Source of the DNA: Faecalibacterium sp. CAG:74
GTDB lineage: Bacteria > Bacillota > Clostridia > Christensenellales > Aristaeellaceae
Assembly: GCA_000437595.1 (NCBI GenBank)
Contig: FR899886.1
Location: 7,973-19,453 of the forward strand
Length of the DNA: 11,481 nucleotides
Direction: 5' to 3'
Under the pieces are notes generated by a model that searched no databases, had not been told where the DNA came from, and saw only the letters and a program-made list of their open reading frames with translations. Shown in pieces: positions 1 through 6,600 of the stretch (positions are counted from its first letter, which is position 1; every line of letters starts with the position of its first letter). The translations under genes were made by a program, and so were the position numbers.

Positions 1-61
1 GGATTTGCGGCGGAGCGGCGGAGAGGACATTTGCGCGCATTCCAAAACACCCAAAATCCAT

Positions 62-79
62 AGGAATTTGCATATTCCT
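62..79. promoter_or_regulatory. Inverted repeat next to the suf promoter, candidate operator
   Basis: AGGAAT, a 6-nt spacer (TTGCAT) and ATTCCT form a perfect 6-bp inverted repeat ending one base before the -35 box of the presumed suf promoter. The position suits a regulator that overlaps or contacts RNA polymerase. SUF operons are often controlled by Rrf2-family (IscR/SufR-like) or iron/oxidative-stress regulators, but the sequence does not match the Fur or PerR consensus, and no regulator gene is visible. The repeat is seen directly; the operator role is inferred. Confidence 0.35.
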
Positions 80-80
80 C

Positions 81-109
81 TTGACAAGCATGGGAATCGG
101 GAGTAAAAT
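81..109 (+). promoter_or_regulatory. Sigma-A promoter for the suf operon
   Basis: The -35 box TTGACA (81-86) is a perfect consensus, the spacer is exactly 17 bp and the -10 box is TAAAAT (104-109). Transcription would start near 116, giving a leader of about 230 nt before sufC. No better promoter was found between here and the sufC start. In bases 1-60 I see no supportable gene. A few minus-strand codons running off the left edge could be the start of a divergent gene, but ten to thirteen codons are too little to call. Confidence 0.75.
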
Positions 110-126
110 CCTATTGCGGAAGTAGG

Positions 127-293
127 TTATACTAATTCTCATCTAAAGCATGTCATTCGCACAGCATCTTTTCCGCCCCGGCTTTGCTTCGTTCCGCTCG
201 CGCGTACCTCCAGTACGCCTCGCTTCACTCAGCTTTGCCGGAACGAAAAATCTGCTATGCTCGATGCCATGTTTTAGAATCGAATTAGTATAA
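127..293. repeat. Palindromic MITE-like repeat element, copy 1
   Basis: This 167-bp stretch begins with TTATACTAATTC (127-138) and ends with its exact reverse complement (282-293). The two arms stay largely complementary towards the middle, for example CATG near 150 with CATG near 270, and TTTTCCG...CCGGC against GCCGG...CGAAAAA. The apex is a GCGTAC/GTACGC hairpin (202-207 and 213-218). The right arm carries GCCGGAACGAAAAAT (237-251) and TTCACTCA (224-231), both nearly matched in copy 2 at 11092-11252. There is no ORF, so any transposition would need help in trans. It lies between the suf promoter and sufC, so it should be transcribed as a long imperfect hairpin in the leader. I do not recognise it as a named family. 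Confidence 0.75.
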
Positions 294-345
294 GCTGCCG
301 CACAAGAATGATTCATCAATCAGCCAGAGAAAGGGCTTTTGCAAT

Positions 346-1083
346 ATGAAACACGCTGAATTGCTGTCCGTCCGCGACCTGCACGTTCAGGTGGGCGAAA
401 AGGAAATCCTCCACGGGGTCAACCTCTCCGTCGGCACGGATGAAACCCATGTCCTCCTTGGCCCGAACGGCACGGGCAAATCCACCCTCGGCTATGCCAT
501 CACCGGCAACCCTGCCTATCAGGTGACGCGGGGGAGCATCACGTTTGACGGCGAGGATATTACTTCTATGCCCGTCAATGAGCGCGCGAAGAAGGGCGTT
601 TTCCTGTCCTTCCAGAATCCGCTGGAGGTGCCGGGCGTGACGCTGAGCGCCTTTATCCGCACGGCGCTGGAGCAGAAGAGCGGCAGCCGCATCCGCCTGT
701 GGGACTTCAAGAAGAAGCTGAAGGAAACGATGGCGCTTTTGTCGATGGACGAAAGCTACGCCGAGCGCGATTTGAACGTCGGCTTCTCCGGCGGCGAAAA
801 GAAGAAGGCGGAAATCCTGCAAATGCTGATGCTCGAACCCAAGCTCGCCATTCTGGACGAAACCGACTCCGGTCTGGACGTGGACGCGGTGCGCACGGTG
901 TCCGAGGGCGTCCGCCTGTTCCGCGAAAAGACGCACGGTTCGCTGCTGATTATCACCCACAGCACGCGCATTCTGGAGGCGCTGCGTGTTGACCGCACGC
1001 ATGTGATGGAAAACGGCGTCATTGTGCGCGAGGGCGACGCGGCGCTGGTGGAAGAAATCAACGAAAAGGGCTTCAAGGGCTGA
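346..1083 (+). CDS. sufC: Fe-S cluster assembly ATPase SufC
   Basis: Cytoplasmic ABC-type ATPase of the SUF iron-sulfur assembly machine; it binds SufB and SufD and drives conformational change in the scaffold. The 245-residue protein has the usual SufC length. Walker A is GPNGTGKST (residues 39-47), the ABC signature region reads FSGGEKKKAEILQ, and Walker B with D-loop reads LAILDETDSGLDVDAV, which is the SufC-specific pattern. The H-loop is IITHSTRIL. The ATG at 346 is preceded by AAGGG at 331-335, a slightly long spacing of 10 nt. It is the first gene of a sufCBDSU operon, and sufB follows after only 12 nt, so the two are probably translated together. Identification is secure. Confidence 0.97.
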   Translation: MKHAELLSVRDLHVQVGEKEILHGVNLSVGTDETHVLLGPNGTGKSTLGYAITGNPAYQVTRGSITFDGEDITSMPVNERAKKGVFLSFQNPLEVPGVTLSAFIRTALEQKSGSRIRLWDFKKKLKETMALLSMDESYAERDLNVGFSGGEKKKAEILQMLMLEPKLAILDETDSGLDVDAVRTVSEGVRLFREKTHGSLLIITHSTRILEALRVDRTHVMENGVIVREGDAALVEEINEKGFKG

Positions 1084-1095
1084 TGGGGGAGCGGC

Positions 1096-2502
1096 ATGAC
1101 AGAGAAGAGCCAAGTTGCGGACATTGACCGCAGCATTTATGATATTCGCGACGCGGAGCATGACGCGTACCGCATGGAAGCCGGCTTGACCCCCGCCATC
1201 GTCGAGAAGCTGTCCAAGGAGAAGAACGACCCGGCGTGGATGGAGCAGTTCCGGCTGGAAGCGCTGCAAATCTACAATAATATGCGTGTGCCGGATTGGG
1301 GGCCGTCGCTGGACGGGCTGGATATCGACCACATCGCGACGTATGTCCGCCCGAACACGAAGATGCAGAACAACTGGGAGAACGTGCCGCAGGACATTAA
1401 GGACACGTTTGAGCGGCTGGGCATTCCGCAGGCGGAGCGGAAGTCGCTGGCGGGCGTGGGCGCGCAGTACGATTCGGAGCTGGTGTACCACAATGTGCGC
1501 GCGGAAGTGGCGGCGCAGGGCGTGGTGTACACCGACATGGAGAGCGCGCTGCACGGCGAATATGCCGACATGGTGCGCAGGTACTTCATGAAGCTCGTCA
1601 CCCCGCGTGACCACAAGTTTGCGGCGCTGCACGGCGCGGTTTGGTCGGGCGGCTCGTTTGTGTACGTTCCCAAGGGCGTGCAGGTGTCCATTCCGCTGCA
1701 ATCGTATTTCCGCCTGAACGCCAAGGGCGCGGGGCAGTTTGAGCATACGCTGATTATTGTGGACGAGGGCGCAAGCCTGCACTTTATTGAGGGCTGCTCT
1801 GCCCCGAAGTACAACGTGGCGAACCTCCATGCCGGCTGCGTGGAGCTGTACGTCAAAAAGGGCGCGAAGCTGCGCTATTCGACGATCGAAAACTGGTCGA
1901 AGAACATGTACAACCTCAACACCAAGCGCGCGCTGGTGGAGGAGGATGGCACGATTGAGTGGATTTCCGGCTCGTTCGGGTCGCATGTGGGCTGCCTGTA
2001 TCCGATGAGCATCTTGAAGGGCGACCGCGCCCGCATGGAGTTCACGGGCGTGACGTTCGCAGGCGCGGGGCAGAATCTCGACACGGGCGCGAAGGTCGTG
2101 CACGTTGGCAAAAATACCAGCTCGTACATGAACACGCGCTCCATCAGCAAGAGCGGCGGCATCAGCACGTTCCGCTCCAGCGTGGTGGTGGAGAAGAGCG
2201 CCAAGCAGGCCAAGAGTGCGGTCTCCTGCCAGTCGCTGATGCTGGACAGCGAGAGCCGCTCGGATACGATTCCCGCGATGGACATCCGCACGCGCGACGC
2301 CGCCATCGGGCATGAGGCGAAAATCGGCAGCATCAGCAACGACGCGGTGTTCTACCTGATGAGCCGCGGCATGAGCGAAGAGGACGCGCGCGCGCTGATT
2401 GTCAGCGGCTTTGCGGACAACGTGTCCAAGGAACTGCCGGTGGAATACGCGGTGGAGATGAACAACCTCATCCGCCTTGAAATGAAGGGCAGCATCGGCT
2501 GA
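1096..2502 (+). CDS. sufB: Fe-S cluster assembly scaffold SufB
   Basis: Core scaffold subunit of the SufBC(D) complex, on which nascent Fe-S clusters are thought to be built. The product has 468 residues, as usual for SufB. The C-terminal two-thirds forms the repetitive beta-helix seen in the family, with recognisable SufB stretches such as HGAVWSGGSFVYVPKGVQV, EGCSAPKYNVANLHAGCVELYV and SAVSCQSLMLDSESRSDTIP. Conserved cysteines in these blocks are present; the cysteine of the SAVSCQS block lies where the family's functional cysteine is expected. The C-terminal helices (GMSEEDARALIVSGFA) contact SufC in known structures. The start at 1096 follows GGGGGAG at 1085-1091 with a tight 4-nt spacing. 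No frameshift or truncation is visible. Confidence 0.97.
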   Translation: MTEKSQVADIDRSIYDIRDAEHDAYRMEAGLTPAIVEKLSKEKNDPAWMEQFRLEALQIYNNMRVPDWGPSLDGLDIDHIATYVRPNTKMQNNWENVPQDIKDTFERLGIPQAERKSLAGVGAQYDSELVYHNVRAEVAAQGVVYTDMESALHGEYADMVRRYFMKLVTPRDHKFAALHGAVWSGGSFVYVPKGVQVSIPLQSYFRLNAKGAGQFEHTLIIVDEGASLHFIEGCSAPKYNVANLHAGCVELYVKKGAKLRYSTIENWSKNMYNLNTKRALVEEDGTIEWISGSFGSHVGCLYPMSILKGDRARMEFTGVTFAGAGQNLDTGAKVVHVGKNTSSYMNTRSISKSGGISTFRSSVVVEKSAKQAKSAVSCQSLMLDSESRSDTIPAMDIRTRDAAIGHEAKIGSISNDAVFYLMSRGMSEEDARALIVSGFADNVSKELPVEYAVEMNNLIRLEMKGSIG

Positions 2503-2522
2503 GCGGAAAGGAGCATCCATCA

Positions 2523-3443
2523 ATGGAGAAAATGACCATCAATCAGCTGCCCAGCCGGACGTGGAATCGTCTGGGCGTGAATGAAGCGAGTATTGACTGG
2601 GACGAAAGCGCGACGGTCGTGCTGCCGGAAGAATCCGCAGAAAAGGCGGATATGCTGATTGCATCGGACGCGGCGTATGCCCGCAAGCGCGTGACCATTC
2701 AGGCGGAAAAGGGCGCGAAAAAGTTGCTTTTCCAGACGATTCGCACAGCTGGAAAGCTGTATGTGCAGACGGAGCTGACCGCCGAGGACGGCGCGGAAAT
2801 GGAGCTGACGCAGCTGGTCGCGCCGGGCGAAAACGCGCTGGTGTATGATGAAGTCATCGGGCACTGCCATGGCAGCGGGCGGATTGTGCTGCGGCAGGTG
2901 ACGCTGGGTCACGGCGATGTGTACGCGCAGACGGGCATCGGGCTGGACGGCGAGAACGCGTCGTTTGCGGCGAATATCGGCTATCTGGCGAGGAAGAATC
3001 AGACGCTGGACATGAACCTTGTCGTCAACCACTGGGGGAAAAAGACAAAGTGCGAAATCAACGCGTCCGGCGCACTGAATGACGCGGCGAAGAAGATTTT
3101 CCGCGGCACGATTGACTTCAAGCGCGGGTCGTCCGGGTCGGTCGGCAGCGAACAGGAAACGGTGCTGATGCTGGGCGAGGACGCGGTGAACAAGACCGTG
3201 CCCGTCATCCTCTGCGCGGAGGAGAATGTCGAGGGCACGCACGGCGCGACCATCGGCGAGATGGACGACGACACGCGCTTCTACTTCGGCAGCCGCGGCA
3301 TCGACCGCGAAACGGCGGAAAAGCTGCTTTCGCGCGCGGCGATTGCCCGCATGGCGCAGCAGGTGAAAAGCGAAACGGCGCGCGCGGCGATACTGAACGA
3401 ACTGGATGGGGAAATGGATGAAAACGACGGATTACAGGCGTGA
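2523..3443 (+). CDS. sufD: Fe-S cluster assembly protein SufD
   Basis: Paralogue of SufB that heterodimerises with it and binds SufC; in studied systems it supports iron entry into the scaffold. The product has 306 residues, clearly shorter than Bacillus or Escherichia SufD (over 400), consistent with the compact SufD of many Clostridia. The diagnostic C-terminal block is present: EGTHGATIGEMDDDTRFYFGS followed by RGIDRETAEKLLSRAAIARM, including the histidine-glycine pair typical of SufD. The start at 2523 has AAAGGAG at 2507-2513 with a 9-nt spacing, 20 nt after the sufB stop. Its 3' end overlaps the start of sufS. The assignment to SufD rather than a second SufB rests on gene order, length and the C-terminal motif. 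Confidence 0.93.
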   Translation: MEKMTINQLPSRTWNRLGVNEASIDWDESATVVLPEESAEKADMLIASDAAYARKRVTIQAEKGAKKLLFQTIRTAGKLYVQTELTAEDGAEMELTQLVAPGENALVYDEVIGHCHGSGRIVLRQVTLGHGDVYAQTGIGLDGENASFAANIGYLARKNQTLDMNLVVNHWGKKTKCEINASGALNDAAKKIFRGTIDFKRGSSGSVGSEQETVLMLGEDAVNKTVPVILCAEENVEGTHGATIGEMDDDTRFYFGSRGIDRETAEKLLSRAAIARMAQQVKSETARAAILNELDGEMDENDGLQA

Positions 3444-4647
3444 TTTTCCGCTGCTGATGCAGGAAACAGCGGCGTATCTGGACAACGCGGCGACGGCGCA
3501 GCGCCCGCAGTGCGTGCTGGATGCGGAAAAGACGTTCTATGAGACGCAGAACGCCAATCCCCTGCGCGGGCTGTATCCGCTGAGCATCGCGGCGACGGAG
3601 GCGGTGGAGGAGGCACGCTTGGCGGTTCGCGATTTCCTGCACGCCAAGAGCAGTCAGGAGATTATCTTCACGCGCAACACGACCGAGGCGCTGAACCTCG
3701 TGGCGTACAGCTATGGGCTGTCTCACGTCCACGCGGGCGACGAGGTGGTGGTGTCCATCCTGGAACATCACAGCAACCTGCTGCCGTGGCAGATGGTGTG
3801 CCGGCAAACGGGCGCAACGCTCAAATTCATCGACTGCGAAATGGATGGACGGCTCGACCTGAACAAAGTGGCGGAAGTCATCACGGAGAAAACGAAAATC
3901 GTTGCCGTGACGCACGTTTCCAACGTCATCGGGCGCGTCAACCCGATTCGCGAAATCGCGGATATGGCGCACCGCGTCGGCGCGGTCATCGTGGTGGACG
4001 GCGCGCAGTCTACGCCGCATATCCCCGTGGATGTGCAGGCGCTGGACGCGGATTTCCTCGCGTTTTCGGGACATAAGGTGTTCGGCCCGATGGGCATCGG
4101 CGCGCTGTACGGCAAACGCAGGCTGCTGGAAAAGATGCCGCCCTTCCTCTCCGGCGGGGAGATGATCGAGTCCGTCACGCGCACCGGGGCGACGTATGCC
4201 GAGCTGCCCTACAAGTTTGAGGCGGGCACGGGCAATGCCGCCGGCGCGGTCGGGCTGCACGCGGCGATTCGCTACATGCAGTCCGTCGGCTTTGACACCA
4301 TGCACGAGCGCGAAACGGCGCTGGTTGCCCGCATGATGGCAGGGATGGCGGATATGCCGTTCATCCATGTGCTGGGGTCGGGCAGTCCTGAGGAACACAG
4401 CGGCATTGTCACGTTCACGGTCGATGGCGTGCATCCGCATGACGTGAGCGAAATCCTCGCGGCGGACGGCGTGTGCATCCGCGCGGGGCATCACTGCGCA
4501 CAGCCGCTGCTTAAGCACCTCGGCTATTCCTCGACGGTTCGGGCAAGCTGCGCGTTCTACAACACGCCGGACGAGGTGAATCGGCTGCTGGACAGCCTGA
4601 AAACAATCAGGGAGCGAATGGGCTATGGAAAACAGGAGCTTTTATAA
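3418..4647 (+). CDS. sufS: Cysteine desulfurase SufS
   Basis: PLP-dependent group II cysteine desulfurase that turns L-cysteine into alanine plus an enzyme-bound persulfide for Fe-S assembly. With the start at 3418 it has 409 residues. Visible motifs are YLDNAATAQRPQ at the N-terminus, the PLP Schiff-base lysine in FSGHKVFGPMGIGALYG (Lys220) and the catalytic cysteine in RAGHHCAQPLL (Cys360), the group II loop. The upstream in-frame ATG at 3406 has no Shine-Dalgarno sequence; the ATG at 3418 has a GGGGAA stretch just upstream (3408-3413) and gives a more typical N-terminus, though this choice is not certain. It overlaps the end of sufD by 26 nt and the start of sufU by 23 nt, indicating translational coupling. 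Pairing with SufU is the Gram-positive arrangement. Confidence 0.96.
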   Translation: MKTTDYRRDFPLLMQETAAYLDNAATAQRPQCVLDAEKTFYETQNANPLRGLYPLSIAATEAVEEARLAVRDFLHAKSSQEIIFTRNTTEALNLVAYSYGLSHVHAGDEVVVSILEHHSNLLPWQMVCRQTGATLKFIDCEMDGRLDLNKVAEVITEKTKIVAVTHVSNVIGRVNPIREIADMAHRVGAVIVVDGAQSTPHIPVDVQALDADFLAFSGHKVFGPMGIGALYGKRRLLEKMPPFLSGGEMIESVTRTGATYAELPYKFEAGTGNAAGAVGLHAAIRYMQSVGFDTMHERETALVARMMAGMADMPFIHVLGSGSPEEHSGIVTFTVDGVHPHDVSEILAADGVCIRAGHHCAQPLLKHLGYSSTVRASCAFYNTPDEVNRLLDSLKTIRERMGYGKQELL

Positions 4648-5056
4648 CGAAATTCTGACGGAACACAACATTCACCCGGAGTTCAAGCACGACCTGCCGG
4701 ACGCGAACATTGAGCTGGAAGGCGTCAACCCCAGCTGCGGCGACGACATCACGCTGAAGCTGAAGGTGGACGGCGACGTGATTACCGACGGCGCGTTCGT
4801 CGGCGACGGCTGCGCGATTTCGCAAGCCTCGGCGGACATTATGCTGGGCATGATTGTCGGGCGGAAGAAGGAAGAAGCGCTGCGCTTGGGCGAAATCTTC
4901 CGCAAGATGATTCAGGGCGAAGCGACGGCGGAGGAAATCGACGAGCTGGAAGAAGCCGGGGCGCTGAAGGACATTTCGCACATGCCCGCGCGCGTGAAGT
5001 GCGCCGTGCTGGGCTGGCGGACGCTGAAGGAAGCCATCGGGAGAGAAGAGGAATAA
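4625..5056 (+). CDS. sufU: Sulfur-transfer protein SufU
   Basis: Zinc-containing sulfur acceptor that collects the persulfide sulfur from SufS and passes it to SufBCD, as established for Bacillus SufU. The 143-residue product shows the three conserved cysteines and the aspartate: Cys38 and Asp40 in NPSCGDD, Cys63 in DGCAISQAS and Cys126 in ARVKCAVLGW. The insertion between the second and third cysteines (about residues 98-118, acidic) is typical of SufU and distinguishes it from IscU/NifU. The start at 4625 lies inside sufS with AGGGAG at 4609-4614 and a 10-nt spacing. It is the last gene of the operon, followed directly by a terminator. Confidence 0.96.
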   Translation: MENRSFYNEILTEHNIHPEFKHDLPDANIELEGVNPSCGDDITLKLKVDGDVITDGAFVGDGCAISQASADIMLGMIVGRKKEEALRLGEIFRKMIQGEATAEEIDELEEAGALKDISHMPARVKCAVLGWRTLKEAIGREEE

Positions 5057-5062
5057 GAAAAC

Positions 5063-5093
5063 CGGACGGGGCGCAAAACCTCGTCCGATTTTT
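5063..5093 (+). terminator. Rho-independent terminator of the suf operon
   Basis: CGGACGGGG (5063-5071) pairs with CCTCGTCCG (5079-5087) through nine base pairs including one G-U, around a 7-nt loop. It is followed by ATTTTT. It begins 6 nt after the sufU stop, marking the end of the suf transcript. Confidence 0.88.
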
Positions 5094-5179
5094 GGGATTA
5101 GAATCCCATTAGAAATGCGGCAAACGGCAGGAAAAGCGGGCGCGCACGCCGAAATCCTCCATAAGAAAGGGGGATGCGC

Positions 5180-5668
5180 ATGAAAGAAATCATGTTGGAC
5201 TTCGGCGCGATTCTGTCTGACCTGTTTCATGCGCTGCGGTCGGGCGCGAAGAAAGTACTGATTGCGCTGGCGGTGCTGACGGCGCTGCTGACCGCGCTCG
5301 TTCTGTATCTCATGACGCCGCACACGGAGATTCGGTCTTTGACGGGCTTTCGGTGCTACTTTGTGCCGCGCTGCGAGGTGAATTACCAGTCCTACCACCG
5401 GGACGACGACCTGTACAATATGGGCATTTACAAGCTGAACGGGCAGGACGCCGCGCGGTTTGTGTACTGGGCGCAGGAAAACGGCTGGTCGAAGATGCCG
5501 CTGACGGGCGAAGCGCTGACGAGCGGGATGCTCAACGAGGAGACTTGCCCGGAAGCAGCGGAAATCAAGCAGGTGACGCAGGGGTTCTGGAAGGGATTTC
5601 ACGGCTCGTACCTGTACGTTTTTGATTCGCAGACGGCGACGCTATATATTCGGAAGATGCCGAGATAA
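5180..5668 (+). CDS. Hypothetical single-pass membrane protein
   Basis: I do not recognise this family. The 162-residue product has a short amphipathic N-terminus, basic residues at 20-25 (RSGAKK), one clear transmembrane segment at about 26-45 (VLIALAVLTALLTALVLYLM) and then a soluble domain of about 115 residues rich in Tyr, Trp and Phe. By the positive-inside rule this domain would lie outside the cytoplasm. The ATG at 5180 is preferred because AAGGGGG at 5167-5173 sits 6 nt upstream; the in-frame ATG at 5174 is too close to it. It lies between the suf terminator and its own terminator, so it is probably a single-gene unit, but no clear promoter is seen upstream. Codon use matches the neighbours, so nothing suggests recent transfer. 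Confidence 0.8.
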   Translation: MKEIMLDFGAILSDLFHALRSGAKKVLIALAVLTALLTALVLYLMTPHTEIRSLTGFRCYFVPRCEVNYQSYHRDDDLYNMGIYKLNGQDAARFVYWAQENGWSKMPLTGEALTSGMLNEETCPEAAEIKQVTQGFWKGFHGSYLYVFDSQTATLYIRKMPR

Positions 5669-5686
5669 GGCAATTGCAAACAGAAA

Positions 5687-5728
5687 CCGACCGGGCAGGG
5701 GAGAAATCCGCCGTCCGGTCGGCTTTTT
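5687..5728 (+). terminator. Rho-independent terminator after the membrane protein gene
   Basis: CCGACCGG (5687-5694) and CCGGTCGG (5715-5722) form a perfect 8-bp stem. One G-U and one C-G pair can extend it inward, the loop is about 16-20 nt, and CTTTTT follows at once. It begins 18 nt after the stop codon of the preceding gene. Confidence 0.88.
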
Positions 5729-5748
5729 GCTGCGGGATATTTGAAAGC

Positions 5749-5781
5749 AAAAGAAAAGGTCAAGGCTTTTCAACCTTGACC
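5749..5781 (-). terminator. Rho-independent terminator of the tRNA-Ala transcript
   Basis: Read on the minus strand, GGTCAAGG and CCTTGACC form a perfect 8-bp stem (5774-5781 with 5758-5765) around an 8-nt loop, followed by TTTTCTTTT. It starts 5 nt beyond the 3' end of the tRNA, so the tRNA is transcribed alone. Confidence 0.92.
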
Positions 5782-5786
5782 ATCCG

Positions 5787-5859
5787 TGGAGCATAGGAGA
5801 TTCGAACTCCTGACCTCGACAATGCGAATGTCGCGCGCTACCAACTGTGCTAATGCCCC
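5787..5859 (-). tRNA. tRNA-Ala (anticodon CGC)
   Basis: A 73-nt minus-strand cloverleaf without an encoded CCA. The acceptor stem is GGGGCAT/ATGCTCC with discriminator A73, and includes the G3-U70 pair that is the classic alanine identity element. The anticodon stem CGACA/TGTCG encloses the loop TTCGCAT, giving anticodon CGC for codon GCG. The T arm is AGGAG-TTCGAAT-CTCCT and the variable loop is 5 nt. The D arm GCAC-AGTTGGTA-GCGC has one A12-C23 mismatch. A dedicated Ala-CGC tRNA fits the heavy use of GCG codons in the surrounding genes. Confidence 0.95.
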
Positions 5860-5909
5860 AAGCGCTTATTCTCTTTGTGTCAGGCGGTGAAGCGCTGAGC
5901 ACAGAAAGT

Positions 5910-5938
5910 ATTATAGCATAGTTCTCGGAAAAATGCAA
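5910..5938 (-). promoter_or_regulatory. Promoter of the tRNA-Ala gene
   Basis: On the minus strand, TTGCAT (5933-5938) and TATAAT (5910-5915) are separated by exactly 17 bp, and TG one base before the -10 box makes it an extended -10 promoter. The upstream flank (about 5941-5985) is rich in A- and T-tracts and may act as an UP element. Transcription should start near 5903, leaving a 5' leader of about 44 nt that contains AAGCGCT twice (5861 and 5890 regions), able to pair around the leader. Confidence 0.88.
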
Positions 5939-6058
5939 GGGGTTTTTTGAAATTTTTCGGGAAAATTGCAAACTTTTTTTCATGCGGCATTTGGGACGAA
6001 TTTCAGAATACACGTTCGCTTATTTTGCGCGAAAAACAGCTTTTCTGCCCGGCGGCTC

Positions 6059-6087
6059 TTGTGCATGTGCGCCGATTATGGTATAAT
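6059..6087 (+). promoter_or_regulatory. Promoter for the DUF2500-dnaX-acetyltransferase unit
   Basis: TTGTGC (6059-6064) and TATAAT (6082-6087) are spaced by 17 bp, with the start of transcription expected near 6094, about 26 nt before the first gene. It diverges from the tRNA promoter; apart from the two promoters and the A/T-rich tract, I see nothing else in 5940-6058. Confidence 0.8.
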
Positions 6088-6119
6088 GCCCATGATGAAG
6101 CAAACGGAGGAGAGAACGG

Positions 6120-6467
6120 ATGGATGCAGAAATGCTGCGGAATGTGCTGACGATGCTGGGCACGGTGTTAGGCGCGATTTTGGTGCTGATGCTGGTGGCG
6201 AAAATCACGAGCATGGTGCATGTGGAGGCGGACGATGCGCGCACGCCGATTGACAGCATGGAAGCGAGCGTCGTCGGCAAGCGCACGCTGGTGACGCAGG
6301 AGGACGGCGCGCCGAAAACCATCTACTATATGACCTTCCAGAAGGTGAACGGAATGCGGATGGAGCTGGAAGTGCCGGGCGAGGACTACGGCTTGGCGGC
6401 GGAAGGCGATCAGGGCGTGCTGGTTGCGCGCGGGGATGAATTTATCGTCTTTAAGCGAATGATTTGA
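6120..6467 (+). CDS. DUF2500-like membrane protein
   Basis: The 115-residue protein has one N-terminal transmembrane segment (about residues 8-27, LTMLGTVLGAILVLMLVAKI) and a small beta-rich domain. That domain contains VVGKRT, a TIYYMTFQ strand, MELEVPGEDYGLAAEGDQGVL and a final EFIVFKRM. This pattern, with its YGL.AEGD.G block, fits the DUF2500 family, whose function is unknown to me. GGAGG at 6106-6110 lies 9 nt before the ATG. It is first in a transcript with dnaX, after a 133-nt gap that contains two hairpins. The family call is from memory of the motif pattern, without a search. Confidence 0.8.
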   Translation: MDAEMLRNVLTMLGTVLGAILVLMLVAKITSMVHVEADDARTPIDSMEASVVGKRTLVTQEDGAPKTIYYMTFQKVNGMRMELEVPGEDYGLAAEGDQGVLVARGDEFIVFKRMI

Positions 6468-6509
6468 AATGATTGGAGCTTCCCAAACAAGCGGCGGCGC
6501 CGAAGGGGT

Positions 6510-6554
6510 GGAGGGGGCGAGCGGAAAGCCCCCTCCTCGCGTCCGCAGACGCGA
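6510..6554. other. Two adjacent stable hairpins upstream of dnaX
   Basis: GGAGGGGGC (6510-6518) pairs perfectly with GCCCCCTCC (6528-6536) around a 9-nt loop. Directly after it, TCGCGTC (6537-6543) pairs perfectly with GACGCGA (6548-6554) around CGCA. No T-tract follows, so this is not a rho-independent terminator. No ORF is supported in the 133-nt gap. It could be an RNA processing or translation-control structure, or a copy of a dispersed GC-rich repeat. Confidence 0.6.
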
Positions 6555-6600
6555 AATCCTCTGCAATAATCGCATACTGTAAGGAGTAAAAATAGAAATT

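Noticed and set aside
1..40. Start of a divergent minus-strand gene running off the left edge
   Set aside because: Two ATGs are possible, but only 10-13 codons are visible, and there is no supporting ribosome binding site or motif.
275..294. TAGAAT or TATAAG at the right end of repeat copy 1 as a suf promoter
   Set aside because: No -35-like sequence at suitable spacing; these A/T-rich hexamers are part of the terminal inverted repeat region.
316..2523. Very long minus-strand ORF (735 codons) opposite sufC and sufB
   Set aside because: It is a shadow created by the strong GC bias at third codon positions of the sense genes. Its translation is low-complexity His/Arg/Ala-rich with no family features, and it lies exactly opposite secure genes.
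6470..6600. Possible small SRP RNA (ffs), which often lies near dnaX
   Set aside because: The conserved apical loop motif of SRP RNA (GGAAGGAAGCAGC-like) is absent; only two simple hairpins are present.
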